From: Actinospineispora acaciae DSM 45401
GTDB lineage: Bacteria > Actinomycetota > Actinomycetes > Mycobacteriales > Pseudonocardiaceae
Direction: 5' to 3'
Assembly: GCF_000620785.1 (NCBI RefSeq)
Contig: NZ_JIAI01000004.1
Span: 512,342 to 576,341, forward strand
Length of the DNA stretch: 64,000 nt
The notes under the pieces are model-generated. The model had not been told where the DNA came from and ran no database searches. It worked only from the letters and a program-made list of their open reading frames with translations. Numbering within the stretch: position 1 is the first letter of the stretch; every line of letters begins with the position of its first letter. Positions 58,688-64,000 of the stretch are shown here, one piece after another. Made by a program: the position numbers and the translations under genes.

Positions 58688-58893
58688 GGTGCCTCCAAGA
58701 CGAGGAGTCGGTGGGCGGTCGCGGAGTGGGTCAGGACCAGTGGCCGGCGAGCGGGCCCGCAGTGCGGGCACGGCACGCGGGTGGCCCGCTCGGGTGCCTC
58801 GACCGGGCTGGCCAGCACGGCGTTGTCGCCCTGGCAGACCGGGCAGAGCCCGGGAAGGGTGGCCAGGACCAGCGCGAGACGGTGTGCGTTCAC
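58684..58893 (-). CDS. Small zinc-ribbon protein
   Basis: 69 residues from a GTG overlapping the previous stop. Two CxxC knuckles (LCPVCQGD and PCPHCGPA) about 25 residues apart form a likely zinc ribbon. Function unknown; often seen among early phage genes. Confidence 0.7.
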   Translation of the reverse strand: MNAHRLALVLATLPGLCPVCQGDNAVLASPVEAPERATRVPCPHCGPARRPLVLTHSATAHRLLVLEAP

Positions 58894-59429
58894 CGGCGCT
58901 CCTCCCCGCCCGCGGTGAGCGCGGCAAGCAGCGAGCCATCTTCCGGTTCGCTGCCGAGCACCCGCGCCAGCACGGCGCGCACCGCGACCCGCCCGGAGGG
59001 GCTGGGCTCGACCTTGTACGCCGGGGTGCCGTAGGACAGCTCCAGCCCGGGGATCACCTCGCCGTCGCGGTCCACCACGAGCCCGTCGGTGTTGTGCGGG
59101 TCCTTGAGCTGGGCGCGGGCCAGCTCCCGCAGATAGGTCAAGTAGCTCTCGCGGATCGATTCGGTGACCACCAGCTCGTCCGGGCGCGCGCGTCGCACGT
59201 AGGCCAGCAGCGCGGCCTCGTCGGTGAGGACGACGCTCTCGGGTCGCTCGGTCAGGCGGACCTTGCCCACCTCGGTGCCGTCCGGCAGCCACGCCTTGAT
59301 CGGCTCGCCCGGAGCCAGGGTGGGCTCGACGACCCGTCGGGTCTTCTTCGCCTCGGCCGCCACGTCGTCGGCGACGACCCGGGCGAACACGGCCCGGCCG
59401 GCGGCGAAGCGTTCCTGCTCGCTGCTCAT
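58890..59429 (-). CDS. Uncharacterised early protein
   Basis: 179 residues. N-terminal helix, then PIKAWLPDGTEVGKVRLTER, and a helical part (ESIRESYLTYLRELARAQLK). GLELSYGTPAYKVEPSPSGR near 130-150 is a conserved-looking stretch. This protein type recurs upstream of recombination genes in actinophages. No function assigned. Confidence 0.6.
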   Translation of the reverse strand: MSSEQERFAAGRAVFARVVADDVAAEAKKTRRVVEPTLAPGEPIKAWLPDGTEVGKVRLTERPESVVLTDEAALLAYVRRARPDELVVTESIRESYLTYLRELARAQLKDPHNTDGLVVDRDGEVIPGLELSYGTPAYKVEPSPSGRVAVRAVLARVLGSEPEDGSLLAALTAGGEERR

Positions 59430-59515
59430 CAGTCGCCCATCCGCACGACGTAGGTGATGAAGCCGACGAGCAGGAACACCACGGCGTTGAACAGCAGTTC
59501 CGCGCAGCCGCTCAT
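59429..59515 (-). CDS. 28-residue membrane protein
   Basis: The sequence is essentially one membrane helix (LLFNAVVFLLVGFITYVV) flanked by MSGCAE and RMGD. Its ATG overlaps the previous TGA and its stop overlaps the next ATG, so translation is likely despite the length. Confidence 0.6.
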   Translation of the reverse strand: MSGCAELLFNAVVFLLVGFITYVVRMGD

Positions 59516-59943
59516 GCGACACCGCCGGCCAAGATCGGGGGGCACACCCACTCGACGAGCTCTTCGGTGCGGGTGCGTTCCACCATCGGCGGCGCCGGCG
59601 CCTCGGGATCCGGGACCAACTCGGTGACCTCCCGGGTGGCCACGACCACCCGTTCGCACACCGCGTCACGCGCCGCCAGCGCACCGACGCTCAACGGCCC
59701 GATCCTGAGCACCAGCCGGAACACCTGCTCACCCGCCGGCTCCTTGTCCACCCGCGCGCCCCGGCGCAGCGCCGCGCGCGCCAGCGCGGCCAGCTCGGCG
59801 CGGGTGTCGGGACACCACAGGCAGAAGTACAGACACACGGCCGGCAGCTCCACGTCGTCGACCAGGTCGGCCAGCCGACGGAACGCGTCGGCTACCTCCG
59901 CGTTCGTCGACGTGTTCGGTGGCGGGTTCGTGGTCGAGGTCAC
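59512..59943 (-). CDS. Uncharacterised early protein
   Basis: 143 residues from a GTG. Helical start (AEVADAFRRLADLVDDVELP) followed by a Cys pair (CLYFCLWC) and a beta-rich part (RLVLRIGPLSVGALAARDAV). It pairs with the following gene; both have the layout of small domain proteins common in actinophage early regions. Function unknown. Confidence 0.6.
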   Translation of the reverse strand: MTSTTNPPPNTSTNAEVADAFRRLADLVDDVELPAVCLYFCLWCPDTRAELAALARAALRRGARVDKEPAGEQVFRLVLRIGPLSVGALAARDAVCERVVVATREVTELVPDPEAPAPPMVERTRTEELVEWVCPPILAGGVA

Positions 59944-60368
59944 CGGGCACGCTCCAGGGCGGCGACCTTGCGCACGGCGTCCCCGGTGAGCGGCTGCGGC
60001 CGGTGAACGACGAACGGGCGTACCGCGTCGGGGACTCGGGAGGTGGTGGTCACCAGCTCCACCCGGAACCGGTCGAGCTGGCCGCCGGCCACGATCGTGA
60101 TCACCGGCCCGGCGGTGGCGGTGGGTGCCATCAGAACGGTCGCCTTCCACCACATCGGTTCGCCGAGATGTTCAGCCCAGGCCAGCAGCGCGGTGCATTC
60201 GGCGCACAGCAACCACGGAGTGACCGTGATCGCCTGGTCGGACACAGCCACGCTGGTCGGTTCGGGCAAGTTCTTGCTGGTCATCAGCCGGGCCACGATC
60301 TCGGCGGCCATGGTCAGCCGCGAGGCGAATCCCGACGCGGCGGGGTCGGCGAAGATCGGGCGGCTCAC
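59940..60368 (-). CDS. Uncharacterised early protein
   Basis: 142 residues from a GTG overlapping the previous stop. Helical N-terminus (FASRLTMAAEIVARLMTSKN), CxxC (LLCAECTALLAWAEHLGEPM), beta-rich C-terminus (GPVITIVAGGQLDRFRVELV). No family recognised. Coupled both sides. Confidence 0.6.
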   Translation of the reverse strand: MSRPIFADPAASGFASRLTMAAEIVARLMTSKNLPEPTSVAVSDQAITVTPWLLCAECTALLAWAEHLGEPMWWKATVLMAPTATAGPVITIVAGGQLDRFRVELVTTTSRVPDAVRPFVVHRPQPLTGDAVRKVAALERAR

Positions 60369-60484
60369 CGGGCCACCACCACGGCGAGCGCAACCAGCGC
60401 CACGGCGACCAGCGCCAGCACCCACCAGGTGATCAGGGCTCGGCGGTGGGTGCACCTGGTCGGTGCGAGCGGCCATGGGTTCAC
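60365..60484 (-). CDS. 39-residue membrane protein
   Basis: GTG start overlapping the previous TGA. After a basic N-terminus (APTRCTHRRA) comes one long membrane helix (ITWWVLALVAVALVALAVVV). The stop overlaps the next GTG. Coupling supports expression. Confidence 0.6.
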   Translation of the reverse strand: MNPWPLAPTRCTHRRALITWWVLALVAVALVALAVVVAR

Positions 60485-60618
60485 ACGTCCTCGGCTAGCA
60501 TGCAGTCCAGACATCTGGCGTTCCTTCGGGTAAAGGGGTTGTTCGGGTGTCCAGCGGCCCGGCCTGGTTGCACCCAGGTACGGGCCGCGTCCACATCGGC
60601 GTCACGTCGTGCGTTCAC
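60481..60618 (-). CDS. Small CxxC protein
   Basis: 45 residues from a GTG. Ends with NARCLDCMLAEDV, a single CxxC. Its stop overlaps the next gene's GTG. Only a weak ribosome site (AGGTCGGC) precedes it. Function unknown. Confidence 0.5.
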   Translation of the reverse strand: MNARRDADVDAARTWVQPGRAAGHPNNPFTRRNARCLDCMLAEDV

Positions 60619-60635
60619 GCCGACCTGGAAGCCGG

Positions 60636-60869
60636 CTACGCGGCGGCGCCGCGCTTGCGGGCCTTCGCGGCGGCGGCGCGTTCGCGGTTGGCCTCGGCGC
60701 GTCGCCGGGCGAAGTAGTCGTCCAACTCGCGGCGTTCGATTCGCCTGCTGGCGCCGACCTTGATCGCGGCGATCACGCCGTCACGGACCCAGCGTTCGAC
60801 CGTGCGCGGCTTCTTGCCCAGCACGGCGGCGGCCTCGGCGTAGGTGAGCAGGTCGTCACGGGGGTTCAC
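60636..60869 (-). CDS. Excisionase/MerR-like helix-turn-helix protein
   Basis: 77 residues from a GTG with GAGGAG upstream. HTH_17 domain: LLTYAEAAAVLGKKPRTVER, then GVIAAIKVGASRRIERRELD. Followed by a basic Ala/Arg tail. It lies 14 bases after another HTH gene and in the place expected for the phage recombination directionality factor or Cro-type regulator. Confidence 0.8.
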   Translation of the reverse strand: MNPRDDLLTYAEAAAVLGKKPRTVERWVRDGVIAAIKVGASRRIERRELDDYFARRRAEANRERAAAAKARKRGAAA

Positions 60870-60883
60870 CGGGAACTCCTCGC

Positions 60884-61183
60884 CTACGCTGCGGTGGTCT
60901 TGGCCCGGCCGCCGCGCGAGGACTTCACGGCCTCGGCGAGCCCGGCGGTGGCGCTCAGCTCCTCCAAGTACCTGAGCACCTGGTCGCACGGGATGCGGAC
61001 AGTGCCCAACCGCGACTGCGGGACCAGGCGCTTCTCCTCGACCAGCCGGTAGTACGTCGAGCGACTGACGCCCAGGACTTCCAGAACTTGCTCGATGGTC
61101 AAGGTGTCGGACTCCACATCGGCGTAGAGCTGCTGCCGCATCGCCTTGAGCGCCTGCACCTTGTCGTACGTGTCTGTCGACAT
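60884..61183 (-). CDS. Excisionase-like helix-turn-helix protein, first early gene
   Basis: 99 residues from the ATG at 61183, preceded by GGAGGTAGGGCT. The HTH reads LTIEQVLEVLGVSRSTYYRL, then RLGTVRIPCDQVLRYLEEL. It is divergent from the repressor-like gene with an operator region between them, so it is probably the first gene of the early transcript and a Xis or Cro equivalent. Confidence 0.82.
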   Translation of the reverse strand: MSTDTYDKVQALKAMRQQLYADVESDTLTIEQVLEVLGVSRSTYYRLVEEKRLVPQSRLGTVRIPCDQVLRYLEELSATAGLAEAVKSSRGGRAKTTAA

Positions 61184-61333
61184 AGCCCTACCTCCCTCCT
61201 CGGGGTCGGGATCGGAGCGGGAGCGGCTCCGAAGGTTGGTGTGTGGGGGTTGTGGTTCCGGTCCGAGCTCGTTCGGCCGGCCGATCAACTGCTGGACGAA
61301 CCTTGCCCACCGCCCAACCATCGCGTCAAATAC

Positions 61334-61404
61334 GCCCCGCAAAGATGGCATATTGCGGGGCAAACGCGCGCACGGTGGGACGGCGTGGAACACCGTGAGA
61401 CACC
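61334..61404. promoter_or_regulatory. Operator region between repressor-like and early genes
   Basis: A palindrome GCCCCGCAA (61334-61342) and TTGCGGGGC (61353-61361) has a 10-base spacer. Just right of it are three head-to-tail 10-base units: GTGGGACGGC, GTGGAACACC and GTGAGACACC (61375-61404). The divergent position is that of a phage immunity switch. The remainder of 61184-61437 holds no gene. Confidence 0.6.
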
Positions 61405-61437
61405 GGCTACGCTCCGCAAACACGTCGGGAGGGCTGC

Positions 61438-61851
61438 ATGATCACGAGGCACTTCAACGAGCTTGTGGATCGACTTCACCCGAAGGGGTCAGGTCGGCGC
61501 CTGTGCCGGGAAGCTGGACTGAACGAGGAGTACATCGGCCACTACACCCGCCCCTCCACTCCGCTCAATCGAATGCCCGAACGCGAGGCCCTGGACAACC
61601 TCGCCCGCGCGCTGCGCTGTCACCTCTACCTCGTGATCGAGCATTTCGCGAAGGACGTAGACCTGCCCTGGGGGCCTCCGCTGGACGACCCGGACCTCGC
61701 CGAGCTAGTGCGGGTGTTCCTCCAGTACAAGGAGGAGGAGCGCAAGGAGGCCGTGGAGGTGCTGGCGCAGTACCGCCTCGTGAGCGATCCCCAAGATCGG
61801 CAGAGCGCGCGGCGCATGCTGCGAGGTCTCTCCGGCGGTGCAACCCCGTAG
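61438..61851 (+). CDS. Immunity repressor-like HTH protein
   Basis: 137 residues; GGGAGG six bases before the ATG. N-terminal ~75 residues resemble an Xre-type helix-turn-helix (GRRLCREAGLNEEYIGHYTR, ALDNLARALRCHLYLVIEHF). The C-terminal part is helical and acidic (LVRVFLQYKEEERKEAVEVL). It is the only plus-strand gene in the int/early region and diverges from the early operon, as expected for the lysogeny repressor. Confidence 0.75.
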   Translation: MITRHFNELVDRLHPKGSGRRLCREAGLNEEYIGHYTRPSTPLNRMPEREALDNLARALRCHLYLVIEHFAKDVDLPWGPPLDDPDLAELVRVFLQYKEEERKEAVEVLAQYRLVSDPQDRQSARRMLRGLSGGATP

Positions 61852-61857
61852 CCAACC

Positions 61858-61891
61858 GGTCCCCACCCCTCGTCGGCGAGGAGCGGGGACC
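61858..61891. terminator. Terminator between repressor-like gene and integrase
   Basis: GGTCCCC (61858-61864) pairs with GGGGACC (61885-61891), with an inner CCTCG/CGAGG helix. It lies between convergent genes ending at 61851 and 61910. Confidence 0.7.
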
Positions 61892-61909
61892 GCTTGACCG
61901 GTGCCCAGC

Positions 61910-63187
61910 TCAGGCAGCGTCGCGGTGGTCGTCGGCCTGGATCGACGCCTCGCGCGCGGCGTCGGAGGCACCCCGAGACACCCGGAGTTCGCGCTCCAGC
62001 TCTCTGATCCGTTCCTGGAGCCTCTCCAGCTCCGCCAGAGGGTCCAGCGGAGCCGACTCCACCGGCGACTCCTGGGAGCGGTCCAGCCACAGGCGCGCCT
62101 CGGCCAACTCGGCATCAGGTATGTAGATCTTGCTCGTCACGATGCTTGCGTGGCGCAGAATGGCTTGGACCACGTCGAGGGGCGCGCCGGCCTGGCGCAG
62201 TGCGTACGCGCACGCATGGCGCAGGTCGTGAAAGACCGGCCATGGCTTGGCGATCCCAGCCTTGACCACGGCCTTACGCAACAGCCTCGCCATCCGCTGG
62301 GGCATCACCCGAAGCAAGTTCCTGCCCGGTTCGATGAACACGTGGTCCATCGGCCCGCCCGGGTACTCCTCCGAATGCTTGTCCAGCGCGGCAACCGTGC
62401 GCGTCGTCAACGGCACCGTGAGGACCTTCTTGCCCTTCGGGTAGGTGCGCTCCTCGCCGGTCTGGAGGATCACATCGCCGACCTCGATAGTCTTGCGCTT
62501 CAGGTCAATCCGGTGCCAGCGCACCCCGCACACCTCAGAGACCCGCAGCCCCGAGTCACGGGCCAGCAGCAGCGCCGGCCGCAGCCACACTGGGGCCGCC
62601 CGCAACACCCGTTCGAACTCCTCGTCGCTCAGGATCCGGTGCGACCGCAACGTCGTGTGCGGCGGCCGGTTGACGCCGATCGTGGGGTCGTCGCCGCGCA
62701 GCCCGTCCTGCACAGCCTGCACGGAGATGTGGCTGATCACCTCCAGGCGCATGCGCCGGGTGGCCGGGGACAGCCCCCTCTCCTCCAGGAACGCCATGTA
62801 CTCGGTGACCGCGACCCGGTCGTACTCGTCAACCATCAGGTGCTTCCAGTACTTGCCGATCTGCCGAGCCTGGCTGAGCAGCCTTGTGCGTGTGGTGCCC
62901 TCGATGCCCGTCACGGATTTCGCCCAGCGCATCGCGTAGTCAGGGACCGACCAGCGGTGCCGGTTGCGCTTCACCGGCACACCGGCCTCGGTGTAGTGGC
63001 CGTCGATCTTGTCCTGCTCGCGGCGCATCCACGCGTCCGCCTCGGCGAAGGAGTCGAACGTCTTCGACGGCCCCTTCTTCTGGGCCACCGCGTTCCACGT
63101 CCACCCCCGGTACCGGCCGCTGGGCAGGGTCTCGGGCTGGCGCTCCCCGCGCACCTTCGTTTTGGTTCGGGTCTTCGGTCGTGCCAT
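61910..63187 (-). CDS. int: Phage tyrosine integrase
   Basis: 425 residues. An N-terminal AP2-like arm-binding region (RYRGWTWNAVAQKKGPSKTF) and a core-binding domain (~70-170) precede the catalytic domain. Catalytic residues lie in DSGLRVSEVCGVRW (Arg), HDLRHACAYALRQ (His-x-x-Arg), LRHASIVTSKIYI (His, then Tyr). A ~60-residue coiled-coil tail (ELERLQERIRELERELRVSR) extends past the usual end. It catalyses integration and excision, probably at an att site just right of 63187. Confidence 0.95.
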   Translation of the reverse strand: MARPKTRTKTKVRGERQPETLPSGRYRGWTWNAVAQKKGPSKTFDSFAEADAWMRREQDKIDGHYTEAGVPVKRNRHRWSVPDYAMRWAKSVTGIEGTTRTRLLSQARQIGKYWKHLMVDEYDRVAVTEYMAFLEERGLSPATRRMRLEVISHISVQAVQDGLRGDDPTIGVNRPPHTTLRSHRILSDEEFERVLRAAPVWLRPALLLARDSGLRVSEVCGVRWHRIDLKRKTIEVGDVILQTGEERTYPKGKKVLTVPLTTRTVAALDKHSEEYPGGPMDHVFIEPGRNLLRVMPQRMARLLRKAVVKAGIAKPWPVFHDLRHACAYALRQAGAPLDVVQAILRHASIVTSKIYIPDAELAEARLWLDRSQESPVESAPLDPLAELERLQERIRELERELRVSRGASDAAREASIQADDHRDAA

Positions 63188-63551
63188 GACGATCCTCTTC
63201 GGGTGAGCGCACGCTCGGCAGCAATGGAGCGCGAGACGCTAACCACGCGAAGATCACCGGTCCAACCGCCCTGTGGACAACCGTGGGAAACTTTGTTCCC
63301 ACGGCGCCCGCGCCTGGCGCGCTAGACCGCCTCTGACCTGCGGCGGAACCGCCGGTCACCCGTCGTGGAAGTGTTTCGTTCGAAAATCGCTGGCGCGATT
63401 TCCGACGAACTGAAATTTCTGAGTGCGGTTTGGGTGCCGTACCCGGGTGGTGGCCGGTCACTTTGGGTGTCTTTTGGTCACTTTTCGTGGTGTTCCCGGC
63501 TTGGTGGTTGCGTTTTCGGTTTTGTCGGTGCCCCCGGGCACAATCACTGGC
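63188..63551. other. Integrase-upstream region, probable right prophage end
   Basis: No gene visible. It holds the palindrome CCGTGGGAA-actttg-TTCCCACGG (63281-63304), and a second inverted repeat near 63380-63412 with arms AAATCGC/GCGATTT. Composition from 63370 to 63540 is T-richer than its surroundings. The attachment core and the int promoter should be here. No tRNA fragment is seen. Confidence 0.45.
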
Positions 63552-64000
63552 ATGTCCGAGAGCGAGCTGCTCGCCGCGTACCGCGAGGCCATCGAGTCGA
63601 TGGCCCGCGCCCGCGCGCTGGCGGCGGCCGCCGACGGACAGGAGCTGATCGACGCACTCAAGCTCGGTGCCACGCTGCAACGGCTGGCCCGCTACGACGA
63701 CATCCACGCCATCGCGCGGCTGGACCGCGAGGGCGAGTTCACCTCTCGTGGGGTGGACGCCGCGCCGGCGGTGTCGGACATCCTGCGGATCCCGCGCCGT
63801 GCGTCCACCCGGATGGTCGCCGTCGCCCGCGCGGTGTTCCCCACCACGCTGGACGGGCAGCCGGTCGAGGCGAAACTCCTGGCCACGGCCACCGTGCTGG
63901 CCACCGGCGAGATCGACACCCAACACGCCGACGTCATCGAACGACACCTGTCCTGCGACGCCGCCCGGCGCATCGACCCCGCACGGTGGGCCGCCGCCGA
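63552..64000 (+). CDS. DUF222/13E12-repeat protein (HNH family), partial
   Basis: The first ~149 residues only, cut by the window end. ATG start. The DUF222 domain is clear: ARYDDIHAIARLDREGEFTS, AVSDILRIPRRASTRMVAVA, and LLATATVLATGEIDTQHADV. Full-length members (~400-500 residues) usually end in an HNH motif. These multicopy chromosomal genes of Mycobacteriales/Pseudonocardiales are often near mobile elements. Probably host DNA beyond the prophage. Confidence 0.85.
   Translation, partial: MSESELLAAYREAIESMARARALAAAADGQELIDALKLGATLQRLARYDDIHAIARLDREGEFTSRGVDAAPAVSDILRIPRRASTRMVAVARAVFPTTLDGQPVEAKLLATATVLATGEIDTQHADVIERHLSCDAARRIDPARWAAA

Larger units (their letters stand above)
11873..63300 (-). 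mobile_element. Siphovirus prophage (~51 kb), ends approximate
   Basis: A near-complete lambda-like gene order on the minus strand: integrase, repressor region, early/replication genes, terminase, portal, protease, capsid, head-tail genes, tail tube, tape measure, baseplate, lysis genes and fibres. The integrase lies at the right end and the tail-fibre genes at the left, as expected after integration at an attP next to int. Every structural module looks intact. Ends are inferred from gene content; no att repeat was identified. Confidence 0.85.

Noticed and set aside
11753..63247. CGAGA(G/C)GCTAAC at 11752-11763 and 63232-63243 as a prophage att core
   Set aside because: Only 12 bases with one mismatch; a match this good is expected about once by chance between two intervals of this size, so it does not fix the ends.

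Overview
This is a high-GC actinomycete chromosome fragment. An FxLD-type lanthipeptide operon, an XRE/DUF397 regulator pair, Lsr2 and a DUF222/13E12 gene point to Actinomycetota, probably Pseudonocardiales; the order is an inference, not something a marker gene shows.

Layout. (1) 1-5.6 kb, minus strand: a class I lanthipeptide operon read in the order methyltransferase, 52-residue precursor, LanB dehydratase, LanC cyclase (cut by the window edge). (2) 5.6-11.4 kb: host or boundary genes, namely two Cys-rich unknowns, an XRE/DUF5753 regulator with a DUF397 partner behind three copies of a GCAAC/GTTGC operator-like site, then a minus-strand group with an Xis-like HTH protein and Lsr2. (3) About 11.9-63.3 kb: one siphovirus prophage of roughly 51 kb, mostly on the minus strand. 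Read from right to left it carries a tyrosine integrase, a divergent repressor-like gene and two Xis-like proteins. Next come a translationally coupled early operon (ERF annealing protein, DUF2303, HNH, a replication initiator holding 12-bp iterons), a plus-strand block of small genes, and HNH. After the cargo come ParB-like, DpdA/QueD/QueE/FolE, terminase, portal-MuF, protease, capsid, connector genes, tail tube, tape measure and baseplate. It ends with endolysin/holin genes and tail fibres. (4) 63.55 kb to the end: start of a DUF222/13E12 gene.

How it works together. FolE, QueD and QueE make 7-carboxy-7-deazaguanine, and the DpdA-like transglycosylase would insert a 7-deazaguanine into DNA. 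No QueC is visible, and there is a second QueD-like T-fold protein without the catalytic Cys. The prophage therefore probably encodes a DNA modification that resists restriction, of uncertain final chemistry.

The most unexpected cargo lies at 44.1-47.0 kb, between phage early genes and the packaging genes. It is a DosS/DosT-like GAF-GAF histidine kinase that keeps the putative haem-ligand His, a pyridoxamine-oxidase-like protein, and a 99-residue stand-alone histidine-kinase dimerisation domain whose phospho-accepting His is Ala. DevR/DosR-box-like sequences precede the last two genes. This looks like a hypoxia/redox dormancy module carried by a prophage. Several single genes on the opposite strand and of lower apparent GC (20.6, 27.9, 34.1 and 42.2 kb) look like lysogenic-conversion genes; the one at 20.6 kb has its own sigma70-like promoter.

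Limits: prophage ends (att sites) could not be fixed, and all family calls rest on motif recognition without database searches.
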